From an uncultured Flavobacteriales bacterium (GTDB lineage Bacteria > Bacteroidota > Bacteroidia > Palsa-965), in assembly GCA_946478675.1 (NCBI GenBank), contig CAMLEF010000060.1:1-16900 (forward strand): 16,900 nt of DNA, in the 5' to 3' direction. The position numbers and the translations under genes were made by a program. A model generated the notes under the pieces. It saw only the letters and a list, made by a program, of their open reading frames with translations. It searched no databases and had not been told where the DNA came from. Below, in pieces: positions 8,497 through 15,014 of this stretch; position 1 is the stretch's first letter, and the number at the start of each line of letters is the position of its first letter.

Positions 8497-9366
8497 CTAT
8501 GAGATTTTTGATTTACCGTTCTTTCTATTCTCTAGTCGGCGAAGAAGATAATTAGCAAAAACGATTGAAATATGATATCGAAATGAACAGTCGTCATCAT
8601 CCGAAAGTCCGGGATGAGAGCCATTCGGATGTAATCTTACCCAAAGCCCGTACACAAATGAATTAGAGTCTTTACCAGAAGGATATTCATTAAGGCTTTT
8701 GCTCAAAAACGGTGGATTAGCTGTTTCTGCAAGAGTCTTAATTGCTTGGGCTGCTGTCAAGGCTGGATGGTCAGGCAAAAGGTAGTTGTTTATTTCCGTT
8801 AATAACGATTCTATAAAAGAGCGAAATTGTGAATTTGCACTTGCCCAGTTCCCTTGAGAATGATTTAGAATAGCCTGGGTTAAATGTCCTTTACAGACCG
8901 AAAAACCGTATTTATCAAGAGCAATCTCGAGTTCAGATTCGGTTTGGGCTTCAACTATTTCAGAAGGCAAAAGTTTTTTAATGATTCTTCCTTCAACTAA
9001 ATAACCATCACGTTTTAAGCTATTGCCTAGCTCTCTATTATTAACAACAAACGCATTATCAAAATTTGTTCCAGTACCGAATGAATTGTATTCAACTGTT
9101 CCTCTCTCATAATGAGTATTCTTTTCAAAAAAATCATCGATCATATATTGGAGAAAGTCCAATTGAATGTCTGAAGTATATGGACCCGCCTTTTTCCCGT
9201 TAAAGCGAAGATCTTTTAGTATCTCTGTTGTTTTAGCCTTAACAGTATTATTTGGCGATGGGATAAGCCTAGGGAAGCCAAAAAAAGAAACAATCCTATT
9301 TATGTCCGAATGAGATAATTTATCCGCTAATTTAATTAACTCCAAGAGTGTTTTTGGTGAAAGCAT
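8497..9366 (-). CDS. Abortive-infection-like protein of uncertain function, AT-rich, probably acquired
   Basis: 289 residues, no signal peptide or membrane segment. The C-terminal half (about 155-280) has a pattern I associate with abortive-infection C-terminal proteins: GNWASANSQFRSFIESLL, then GLWVRLHPNGSHPGLSD and an acidic run before FRYHISIVFANYLLRR. A preceding segment RDGYLVEGRIIKKLLP also fits such proteins. The first 80 or so residues are predicted helical and unlike anything I can name; they could be an adaptor. The gene is much richer in A and T than its neighbours, stands alone between alaS and fur, and has its own -7 box. A role in phage defence is inferred from weak similarity and context only. 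No toxin/antitoxin partner, integrase or transposase is visible in this window. Confidence 0.6.
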   Translation of the reverse strand: MLSPKTLLELIKLADKLSHSDINRIVSFFGFPRLIPSPNNTVKAKTTEILKDLRFNGKKAGPYTSDIQLDFLQYMIDDFFEKNTHYERGTVEYNSFGTGTNFDNAFVVNNRELGNSLKRDGYLVEGRIIKKLLPSEIVEAQTESELEIALDKYGFSVCKGHLTQAILNHSQGNWASANSQFRSFIESLLTEINNYLLPDHPALTAAQAIKTLAETANPPFLSKSLNEYPSGKDSNSFVYGLWVRLHPNGSHPGLSDDDDCSFRYHISIVFANYLLRRLENRKNGKSKIS

Positions 9367-9392
9367 ACCCGTTAATTTAATTTAGACATTAT

Positions 9393-9419
9393 CAAATATA
9401 CATTACAATCTTTCAGCAA
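9393..9419 (-). promoter_or_regulatory. Candidate promoter of the abi-like gene
   Basis: TATATTTG on the minus strand (9400 down to 9393) matches TAnnTTTG exactly and ends 26 bp before the ATG at 9366. A TTG at 9419-9417 lies 16 bp further upstream as a possible -33 element. The gene carrying its own promoter fits a self-contained acquired cassette. Confidence 0.6.
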
Positions 9420-9442
9420 GAATTCCTTCGACTCCCAAAACG

Positions 9443-9458
9443 CGTGTAATTTTATACG
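9443..9458 (+). promoter_or_regulatory. Candidate fur-gene promoter and overlapping operator palindrome
   Basis: CGTGTAATTTTATACG is a palindrome at 6 of 8 base pairs, starting 34 bp before the Fur-family start codon. It contains TAATTTTA (9447-9454), a one-mismatch -7 box. An AT-rich palindrome of this size over a promoter is what autoregulation by a Fur/Zur protein would need. This is inference from position and symmetry only. Confidence 0.35.
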
Positions 9459-9476
9459 ATCCAAATTCCTTCTGCT

Positions 9477-9893
9477 ATGAGCGACGTTCCGGAAAAAATT
9501 CTGCAAGCGAAACACACGCGCCCCACAGCCATGCGGCTGCTGGTTCTGGACTATTTCCTGAAGCAGCATGCAGCGATCACGCTGAATGATCTGGAAGCCG
9601 AGCTCGGCCCTTCCGACCGCGTTACGCTCTACCGCACGCTGAAGACGTTCGAAGAAAAAGGCATCATTCATCGTGTGGACGACGGCACCGGCGCAGCCAA
9701 ATATGCGTTGTGTCCCGACAAATGCGATGCGCATCATCACGAAGACCTGCACGCGCATTTCTATTGCGTGCGCTGCCACGAAACGGTGTGCCTCAGCGAC
9801 GTGGAGATTCCGCGACTGGCGGTTCCCGGGGAATTTACCGTCCAGGAAATCCAGGTGATCGCGAAAGGCACGTGCGGTCGCTGCGCTGCATAA
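9477..9893 (+). CDS. Fur-family metalloregulator, possibly zinc-responsive (Zur-like)
   Basis: 138 residues. The N-terminal winged helix ends in the recognition region SDRVTLYRTLKTFEEKGIIHRV (46-67, with the family's TxYRTL core). The dimerisation part has a histidine-rich sensing region at 85-94 (AHHHEDLHAH) and two CxxC pairs, Cys97/Cys100 and Cys133/Cys136, the structural zinc site of many Fur, Zur and PerR proteins. Such proteins repress metal or peroxide genes when metal-bound. The next gene, 51 bp on and in the same direction, is a zinc-type cation transporter, so zinc is the most likely signal, but the exact subfamily cannot be fixed here. The start is the only early ATG in frame, with no Shine-Dalgarno sequence. 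The gene has the GC-rich codon use of the main chromosome, unlike its left neighbour. Confidence 0.9.
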   Translation: MSDVPEKILQAKHTRPTAMRLLVLDYFLKQHAAITLNDLEAELGPSDRVTLYRTLKTFEEKGIIHRVDDGTGAAKYALCPDKCDAHHHEDLHAHFYCVRCHETVCLSDVEIPRLAVPGEFTVQEIQVIAKGTCGRCAA

Positions 9894-9930
9894 TTGCAAT
9901 GGTGTTGCAAATCTTCGGAATTAAATTTGC
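9894..9930 (+). promoter_or_regulatory. Candidate transporter promoter with TTGCAA inverted repeat
   Basis: TAAATTTG at 9922-9929 is an exact -7 box, 15 bp before the transporter ATG. GCAAAT (9907-9912) and ATTTGC (9925-9930) form an inverted repeat that overlaps the box, and TTGCAA occurs twice (9894-9899 and 9905-9910). This could be the site where the upstream Fur-family protein acts; it is a positional guess. Confidence 0.4.
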
Positions 9931-9944
9931 TGCACCCAACGGAT

Positions 9945-10868
9945 ATGTCACACGCTCATCACCACGATCACGACAGCCACGACCACGCTCATCACCATGA
10001 GCCGCCGAAGAATTTCAATTCGGTGTTCATCGCGGGCATCCTGCTGAACACGCTGTTCGTGGTCATCGAAGCGATTGCGGGAACGCATTACAATTCGCTG
10101 TCGCTGCTGGCGGATGCGGGGCACAACCTTAGCGACGTGGCGGCGCTGCTGCTCGCGTGGCTGGCGTCGTCGCTGATGAAGCGCAAAGCATTCGGACGCT
10201 TCACGTACGGCTACAAGCGCTTGTCGATCCTCGTCACGTTCATCAACAACCTCGTGTTGCTCGTGGCCATCGGCGGCATTGCGTGGGAAGCGATCCGGCG
10301 TTTCCAGCATCCCGAACCGACGGAAGGATTTGCGATCGCGCTCGTGGCGCTGGCGGGCATCGTGATCAATGCGCTCACCGCCTATTTGTTTTACAAAGGC
10401 AGCAAAAGCGACCTCAACATCAAGTCGGCCTACTTACATATGGCCACCGACGCGCTCGTTTCGCTGGGCGTAGTGATCGCGGGCGTGCTCATCCATTACA
10501 CGCATTACCAATGGCTCGACCCGGTGATCAGCCTGGCGATCGTCGTCGTGATCATTGCAGGATCGTGGAGCTTCTTCAAAGAAACCGGCCTCATCATTCT
10601 CGACGCAGCGCCGATGAACGTCGACGTGGAAAAGATCCGCCAATACATCCTCGGCGTCGACGGCGTAGCATCGATCCACGACCTGCACATCTGGAAGATC
10701 TCTACGAGCCAGACGGCCCTTACCGCGCACATCGTGCTGAGCGACGACACCAAGCGCGCTGCCGTGCTGAAGAAGCTCACGCATCATCTCGATCACCACG
10801 AGCACATCTCGCATTCGACGATCCAGCTCGAATCAAAGAGTGATCGATGTGAGATCAGCGATTGCTGA
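9945..10868 (+). CDS. Cation diffusion facilitator, zinc-type (CzcD/ZitB-like)
   Basis: 307 residues when started at 9945, where the protein begins with a His/Asp-rich metal-binding tail (MSHAHHHDHDSHDHAHHH). An ATG at 9894 is in frame but precedes the probable promoter. CDF proteins export divalent metals in exchange for protons from the inner membrane. Six membrane segments are readable, at about 26-44, 51-74, 94-114, 128-149, 165-184 and 191-211. The transport site is His60/Asp64 in segment 2 (HNLSD) and His165/Asp169 in segment 5 (HMATD); the paired HxxxD pattern is typical of zinc-specific members. The cytoplasmic C-terminal domain has HDLHIWKIS (245-253). It follows the Fur-family gene and probably relieves zinc excess. 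The short tail after LESKSD contains two cysteines (CEISDC). Confidence 0.93.
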   Translation: MSHAHHHDHDSHDHAHHHEPPKNFNSVFIAGILLNTLFVVIEAIAGTHYNSLSLLADAGHNLSDVAALLLAWLASSLMKRKAFGRFTYGYKRLSILVTFINNLVLLVAIGGIAWEAIRRFQHPEPTEGFAIALVALAGIVINALTAYLFYKGSKSDLNIKSAYLHMATDALVSLGVVIAGVLIHYTHYQWLDPVISLAIVVVIIAGSWSFFKETGLIILDAAPMNVDVEKIRQYILGVDGVASIHDLHIWKISTSQTALTAHIVLSDDTKRAAVLKKLTHHLDHHEHISHSTIQLESKSDRCEISDC

Positions 10869-10874
10869 GCGGCT

Positions 10875-10912
10875 GGTCGGGTGCTAACACCGACCCCTAA
10901 GCAACACTTTTT
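10875..10912 (+). terminator. Possible terminator after the transporter gene
   Basis: GGTCGGGTG (10875-10883) can pair with CACCGACC (10888-10895) through 8 bp with one bulged G and a CTAA loop, starting 7 bp after the transporter stop. A T-run follows at 10908-10912, but 12 bases away, which is far for a classical intrinsic terminator. Confidence 0.4.
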
Positions 10913-10914
10913 GT

Positions 10915-10922
10915 TATCTTTG
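10915..10922 (+). promoter_or_regulatory. Candidate promoter -7 box of the M23 peptidase gene
   Basis: TATCTTTG matches TAnnTTTG exactly and ends 23 bp before the ATG at 10946. No TTG lies at the usual -33 position. Confidence 0.6.
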
Positions 10923-10945
10923 TTAGACACCCTCTCCCCGACGCT

Positions 10946-11917
10946 ATGTCGAAGGTCCGTTACCGTTACAACACGAAAACGCTGAGCTACGAAAAGGCCG
11001 TGACGCCGATCCGTACGCGCATTTTCCGGATCATTTCGTTTCTCGGAACGGCATCGGTCATCGGGGTAATCGCCGTCATCATCGCGTTCAAATATTTCGA
11101 TTCGCCGAAAGAGAAACAGCTTCGCCGGGAGCTGGAACGCATGCAGCTGCAGTACAACCTGCTCAACCGCCGCGTCGACCAGATGAACCTCGTCATGGAA
11201 GATCTGTCGTCGCGTGATAACAATATTTACCGCGCCATTCTCGAAAGCGATTCCATTCCCGACGCGATCCGCAAAGCCGGCTTCGGCAGCATGGACCGTT
11301 ACAAATCGCTGGAAGGTTTCGATTATTCGTCGCTCATGATCGCGATCACGCAGAAGGTCGACCGTCTCAGCAAAGAGATGTACATCCAGTCGAAATCTTA
11401 CGACGACGTAGTCAAGATGGCGCGCAACAAAGAGAAGCTGCTCGCGTCCATTCCTGCGATCATGCCGATCTCGAACAAAGACCTGCGACACGAGCCCGGC
11501 GGTTTCGGCTGGCGCACGCACCCGATCTACAAGACGGCGGAATTCCATCCGGGAATGGACTTCGCGGCTGCAGAAGGCACGGAAATTTATGCGACCGGCG
11601 ACGGCGTCGTGGAAGTTGCCGACGACAAATCGCAAGGCTATGGCTGGCACGTGGTGATCGATCACGGCTTCGGTTATGAAACGCTGTACGGCCACATGAG
11701 CAAGATGGCGGTGAAACCGGGACAGGCCGTCAAACGCGGGCAGCTCATCGGCTACGTCGGATCGACGGGCTTGTCGACGGCGCCGCATTGCCATTACGAA
11801 GTACACAAAAACGGCGAGCTGATGAACCCGCTGAACTATTACTACAACGACCTGACGCCGGAAGAATACCAGAAGCTCGTGGAGATGTCGTCGCAGGCGT
11901 CGCAAGTGTTTGACTGA
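10946..11917 (+). CDS. Membrane-anchored M23 (LytM-type) metallopeptidase
   Basis: 323 residues. A basic N-terminus is followed by one membrane segment at about 32-49, a coiled coil at about 55-90, and a C-terminal peptidase domain from about 185. The domain begins with GGFGWRTHPIY; zinc ligands are His201 and Asp205 in HPGMDFA and His283 in HCHYEV, with catalytic His250 in LYGHMS and His281. All active-site residues are intact, so it should cleave peptidoglycan cross-bridges and is not a degenerate LytM activator. The layout (anchor, coiled coil, M23) is that of cell-separation and envelope-remodelling hydrolases. A MerR-type gene follows; from memory, alaS, M23 and MerR genes are often neighbours in Bacteroidota, which would make the three genes now between alaS and M23 later additions. 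Confidence 0.93.
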   Translation: MSKVRYRYNTKTLSYEKAVTPIRTRIFRIISFLGTASVIGVIAVIIAFKYFDSPKEKQLRRELERMQLQYNLLNRRVDQMNLVMEDLSSRDNNIYRAILESDSIPDAIRKAGFGSMDRYKSLEGFDYSSLMIAITQKVDRLSKEMYIQSKSYDDVVKMARNKEKLLASIPAIMPISNKDLRHEPGGFGWRTHPIYKTAEFHPGMDFAAAEGTEIYATGDGVVEVADDKSQGYGWHVVIDHGFGYETLYGHMSKMAVKPGQAVKRGQLIGYVGSTGLSTAPHCHYEVHKNGELMNPLNYYYNDLTPEEYQKLVEMSSQASQVFD

Positions 11918-11983
11918 TCCGTTGTCAGTCTTCGGTACGCTCCGCTACTCAGCCTGACAACGGACCAGTCAAATGATTTTTTT
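11912..11983 (+). terminator. Inverted repeat with T-run after the M23 gene
   Basis: Bases 11912-11928 pair with 11954-11970 at 16 of 17 positions, with TCCGTTGTCAG/CTGACAACGGA perfect, followed by seven Ts at 11977-11983. This resembles an intrinsic terminator, but the stem includes the M23 stop codon and the loop (25 bases) contains the words CGCTCCGCTACTCAGCC, similar to dispersed repeats I recall from Bacteroidota. It lies only 18 bp before the MerR gene, which would then need its own promoter; none is obvious. Confidence 0.65.
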
Positions 11984-12001
11984 AACTGAACAATAGTTGC
12001 A

Positions 12002-12337
12002 ATGCCTTACAAAGAGACGGAAACGGTAAAGCTTTACTACAGCATCGGAGAAGTGGCGAAGATGTTCGACGTGAATGCGTCGCTGATCCGTTTCTGGGAG
12101 AAGGAATTCGACATCATCAAGCCGAAGAAGAACAAAAAAGGCGACCGCATGTTTACGGCGGAAGACGTCGAGAATTTCCGTGCGATCTATCATCTCGTGA
12201 AAGAGCGCGGCTATACGCTGCAGGGCGCGCGGGAGAAGCTGAAGAAGAATAAAAAAGAGACGTTCGATAACGTGGAGATGGTGAAATCACTGGAGAAGGT
12301 GAAGGCGTTTTTGCTGGAGGTGAAGAAGGGATTGTAA
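12002..12337 (+). CDS. Small MerR-family transcriptional regulator
   Basis: 111 residues. The MerR winged helix-turn-helix is at about 11-80: YYSIGEVAKMFDVNASLIRFWEKEF is the HTH, and the wing contains GDRMFTAEDVENFRAIYHLV and the conserved RGYTLQGAREKL. A short charged helix (85-108) replaces the usual dimerisation helix plus ligand domain, and there are no metal-binding cysteines. The ligand is therefore unknown, and the protein may be constitutively active. It lies 84 bp after the M23 peptidase on the same strand, with the strong inverted repeat between. Target genes cannot be told from the sequence; the position suggests cell-envelope functions. Confidence 0.88.
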   Translation: MPYKETETVKLYYSIGEVAKMFDVNASLIRFWEKEFDIIKPKKNKKGDRMFTAEDVENFRAIYHLVKERGYTLQGAREKLKKNKKETFDNVEMVKSLEKVKAFLLEVKKGL

Positions 12338-12373
12338 TTCCCACACGCTACTTGCGAATGACTATTACTGCAG

Positions 12374-12444
12374 CTCTGCGCTCTCTGCGCCTCTGCGGCA
12401 GCCTTTGTGTCTTCTTTTGCCGCAGAGGCGCAGAGGACGCAGAG
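12374..12444. repeat. Intergenic inverted repeat, CTCTGCG word family
   Basis: Bases 12374-12400 pair with 12418-12444 at 25 of 27 positions around a 17-base loop. Each arm holds three copies of CTCTGCG or its reverse complement, spaced 8-9 bases. It lies between the converging MerR gene and propeller-protein gene. With 25 matched pairs it could be the strongest hairpin in the window, but it has no following T-run on the + strand. Confidence 0.9.
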
Positions 12445-12495
12445 GTTTTCACCAAATGTATTTCAGCATCATAAAAAAACCGCACGGAGCAATTT

Positions 12496-12540
12496 CCCAA
12501 TCGGCAATTGGCATCCGGTAGCCATCGGATCGGCAATCCC
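12496..12540. repeat. Short CGGCAAT-word cluster
   Basis: CGGCAAT occurs at 12502-12508 and 12531-12537, with inverted pairs CCAAT/ATTGG (12497-12501/12507-12511) and ATCCG/CGGAT (12513-12517/12526-12530). It looks like a smaller or decayed member of the same kind of intergenic element. Confidence 0.4.
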
Positions 12541-12561
12541 ATCCCATTGCAGCTTCCGCAT

Positions 12562-12595
12562 AAAAAAAAGAACCGCCCAATGGACAGTTCCTTTT
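12562..12595 (-). terminator. Intrinsic terminator of the propeller-protein gene
   Basis: On the minus strand GAACTGTCC (12590 down to 12582), a loop of three bases and GGGCGGTTC (12578 down to 12570) form a 9-bp stem with two G-U pairs, followed by eight Ts (12569-12562). It begins 26 bp after the stop codon. On the + strand the two wobbles become A-C mismatches, so it favours minus-strand termination. Confidence 0.8.
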
Positions 12596-12615
12596 TCATT
12601 CAATGCGTTTAACCG

Positions 12616-14244
12616 CTACTGCTTATACAGGATGAAATGCTTCACCATTTCAAACGTAGCGCCCGATTTATCGGCGTCCAACTTCACCGATTCTTTGATC
12701 GACTTGTAGCCCGGGATCTCGATGCGGATCTCGTAGGTCTTGTCGCCTTCGAGCTTCAGCTGGTAATTGCCTTCTGCGCTCGACGTGGTGCTCGTGACTT
12801 TCGCGCCCGAAGCGTCGTACACCTGGATCTCGGCGGAAACGGGTTTGCCGTCGCCGTTGAAGACCGAACCGGTGAGCAGTGACATGTACGGTCCCGTGTG
12901 CGGTTTCGGCATCAGCTCGGTCATGTCGACCATCCAGATGTCGCGCTCGCCGATGCCACCGTCACGGTCGCTGTCGACGTAAGCGGTTTTGCCATCGGGC
13001 GCCAGCAGGAACATGCGTTCGTTGGCAACCGTGTTGATCGGGTAACCGACGTTCACCGGCGTGGTCCACTGGTTGTTTTCCCAGCGCGTCATGAAGATGT
13101 CGTAACCGCCCATGCTGTTGTGGCCGTTCGAGCAGAAGTAAAGCGTCTTGCCGTCGGCTGCGGGATAAATGCCGCCTTCGTCGTATTCGGTGTTGATCGT
13201 CGGACCGAGATTCACGGGATCACCCCATTTGTTCTTGTCGACTTTCTTGCACATCCAGATGTCGCTGCGGCCGTAACCTTTCTGGCCTTTCCAGGGAAGA
13301 TCCTGTCCGCGCTCGCTCATGAAATAAAGCGTGTTGCCGTCGGGAGAAAGCACCGCGCCGTCTTCGAAATACGACGTGTTGATGCCTTTACCCATGTTCT
13401 TCGGCGTGCCCCATTTTCCGGAAGAGCTGCGCTTCGAAACGTAGATGTCGCCTGCACCGCCCGCTTCCATGTTGTTGACGTACATGAACAGCTGCTTGCC
13501 GTCGGGAGAGATCGAGCAGGAAGCATCATGACCATCGGTATTGACGGCGCCTTTCACGAGATCCGCTTCGCCCCAGGTCATCTTTGCAGAATCCCACACA
13601 CAGGTGTAAATGTCTTCGAAATAACCGCCGTCGCCTTCGTTGTCCTGGTTGGCATTTTTACCATCGGGACGACGCGAAGTGAAGATCATCGTCTTCATGT
13701 CGGAAGTCACGGAAGGACGCTTATCGTCGTACGGGCTGTTGACTTTGGCACCGAGATTGGTCACTTTCACCGGCTTCGGCGTGGCCATCATGGATTTCGC
13801 CGTCTGGCATTGCGCGAAGAAATAGTCGATTTCTTTGAGCTTCACAGGATTGTTTGCGTTCGACGTGCGCGCGGCGGAATATTCCACCATTGCGTCTTCG
13901 ATGCGGCCTTTCATCTGGTAGCAGCGGCCCACCATGTAACGGATATCCGGATGCGCGTTCTCGTTGATCGATTTCGCTTTTTCAAATTGATCGAGCGCTT
14001 TGTCGGGCTCGTTCATGTTGAAATAACATTCGCCGATGTGAAAGATGATCACCGGATCGTTGGGACGACTGGCGAGCACTTCTTTGTAAAGGTTCACCGC
14101 TTTCACGTAATCGCCCGCATTAAACGACTGCGAAGCGTTGAACAGCTTCACCTCGTCACCGCTCTTGTCGACGATATTCTGCGCATTGCCATTCGCCGCG
14201 AAAAGAAAAAGGAACAGGCCGGCAAGTGTAAGGAGTCTTGTCAT
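12616..14244 (-). CDS. Exported TPR / PD40 beta-propeller / carboxypeptidase-regulatory-like protein, PorE-like but without an OmpA domain
   Basis: 542 residues from the ATG at 14244. An in-frame ATG at 14271 is unlikely because the -7 box overlaps it. The signal peptide is MTRLLTLAGLFLFLFAANGNAQ, cut after Gln22. TPR-type helical repeats cover about 30-150 (FNAGDYVKAVNLYKEVL, MNEPDKALDQFEKAKSI). A PD40/WD40-like propeller covers about 172-440, with repeated units such as SISPDGKQLFMYVNN, LSPDGNTLYFMSERG and PAADGKTLYFCSNG. A carboxypeptidase-regulatory-like beta-sandwich covers about 456-521. PorE of the type IX secretion system has this order but ends in an OmpA-like peptidoglycan-binding domain, absent here; the protein stops 20 residues after the sandwich. 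It may therefore be a paralogue. I infer a periplasmic or outer-membrane-associated scaffold. Confidence 0.85.
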   Translation of the reverse strand: MTRLLTLAGLFLFLFAANGNAQNIVDKSGDEVKLFNASQSFNAGDYVKAVNLYKEVLASRPNDPVIIFHIGECYFNMNEPDKALDQFEKAKSINENAHPDIRYMVGRCYQMKGRIEDAMVEYSAARTSNANNPVKLKEIDYFFAQCQTAKSMMATPKPVKVTNLGAKVNSPYDDKRPSVTSDMKTMIFTSRRPDGKNANQDNEGDGGYFEDIYTCVWDSAKMTWGEADLVKGAVNTDGHDASCSISPDGKQLFMYVNNMEAGGAGDIYVSKRSSSGKWGTPKNMGKGINTSYFEDGAVLSPDGNTLYFMSERGQDLPWKGQKGYGRSDIWMCKKVDKNKWGDPVNLGPTINTEYDEGGIYPAADGKTLYFCSNGHNSMGGYDIFMTRWENNQWTTPVNVGYPINTVANERMFLLAPDGKTAYVDSDRDGGIGERDIWMVDMTELMPKPHTGPYMSLLTGSVFNGDGKPVSAEIQVYDASGAKVTSTTSSAEGNYQLKLEGDKTYEIRIEIPGYKSIKESVKLDADKSGATFEMVKHFILYKQ

Positions 14245-14268
14245 AATGGATGTGTGTGATGGGTATAA

Positions 14269-14276
14269 CAAATATA
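14269..14276 (-). promoter_or_regulatory. Candidate promoter -7 box of the propeller-protein gene
   Basis: TATATTTG on the minus strand (14276 down to 14269) is an exact TAnnTTTG match, ending 24 bp before the ATG at 14244. It overlaps the alternative upstream ATG at 14271, which argues for the shorter protein. No clear -33 TTG is seen. Confidence 0.6.
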
Positions 14277-14366
14277 ATGAACGGCGGGGATTCTGAAAGA
14301 CGAAGGGGCGGTCGTTTTTAGAGACGGAAGTGCTGGAGGATGCTGCGGTGCTCTTTATTGACGGTT

Positions 14367-14474
14367 ATTCGGTCATTCGGTCATGTAAATGAGAACACCC
14401 ACTAAACAACCGACACGGTCAATTGCTGACTGCAAATTGCCGAATGAACGAATTCCCCAATGACCGAATGACCG
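14367..14474. repeat. Intergenic inverted repeat, TTCGGTCA word family (copy 2)
   Basis: Two tandem copies of the word lie at 14367-14384, and 14370-14384 is the exact reverse complement of 14460-14474 (15 bp) around a 75-base spacer. The spacer has related words: AATTGC twice and CCGAATGAACGAATT. These are the same words as at 511-568. The right arm ends three bases before the stop codon of the unknown exported protein. Confidence 0.85.
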
Positions 14475-14477
14475 CTC

Positions 14478-15008
14478 CTACTTCGAAACGTTCTCCGGGA
14501 CTTCCGCCTGTTCCTTCCTGACCAGCATGGGATTGAAATCATGAAAATGAACGCCGTCTAGGTAGTAGTCGCACATTTCGCAGCCGTAGCTTTCGCTGTC
14601 GTTGGTGTAATGCGGGACCATGCCCATCCGCATGCTGTCGAGCACGAAAACCTGTCCGGGCAGATGAAAATCGAAACGATGGATGAGCCGCAGACGACGA
14701 CCGATCCTTACCCAGCGCCGCTTCATTTCGCGGTCCATCGGGCTGTGCGCGGGTTCTGTGAAAATGCGGAACGTATCGAGCAGCGTGTTGAATTCGTATT
14801 CGTAAATGGTGATGGAATCGAATGCGTCGTTTTCGTAACCGACAATCCCGATGGTGAGATATTCCACGCTGTCGGTTTTCGCGCAGTCCGATTCGAAAGC
14901 CTTCCGGTCTTCTTCGCTCCACGAATGCCAGTCGGAGCAGCGCAGGAACAGGAACGTTCCCGCCAGCGACGTCAACAGCAGCAGTCGTTTTACAGCAGGT
15001 AAAGGCAT
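14478..15008 (-). CDS. Unknown exported protein, 176 residues
   Basis: I do not recognise this protein. It has a hydrophobic N-terminal segment at about 8-23, then Cys24 in LFLRC. The Arg before the Cys is unlike a normal lipobox, so it may be a signal anchor or an atypical lipoprotein. The rest is polar and rich in acidic and aromatic residues (SITIYEYEFNTLLDTF, HRFDFHLPGQVFVLDS). Near the C-terminus there is a CxxC pair, Cys143/Cys146 in YGCEMCDYYLDG, followed by HFHDF, which could bind a metal or form a disulphide. It starts only 6 bp after the mqnA stop on the same strand and is almost certainly co-transcribed with it. Codon use matches the neighbours, so it is probably a real resident gene. 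Confidence 0.75.
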   Translation of the reverse strand: MPLPAVKRLLLLTSLAGTFLFLRCSDWHSWSEEDRKAFESDCAKTDSVEYLTIGIVGYENDAFDSITIYEYEFNTLLDTFRIFTEPAHSPMDREMKRRWVRIGRRLRLIHRFDFHLPGQVFVLDSMRMGMVPHYTNDSESYGCEMCDYYLDGVHFHDFNPMLVRKEQAEVPENVSK

Positions 15009-15014
15009 GAGCGG

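Noticed and set aside
9894..9944. Longer transporter start giving 17 extra residues (MQWCCKSSELNLLHPTD).
   Set aside because: The segment contains the exact -7 box at 9922-9929 and does not look like coding sequence; the His-rich start at 9945 fits the family.
12898..14259. 453-codon + strand frame opposite the propeller protein.
   Set aside because: Composition is an antisense artefact of the minus-strand gene, which has a signal peptide, promoter box and terminator.
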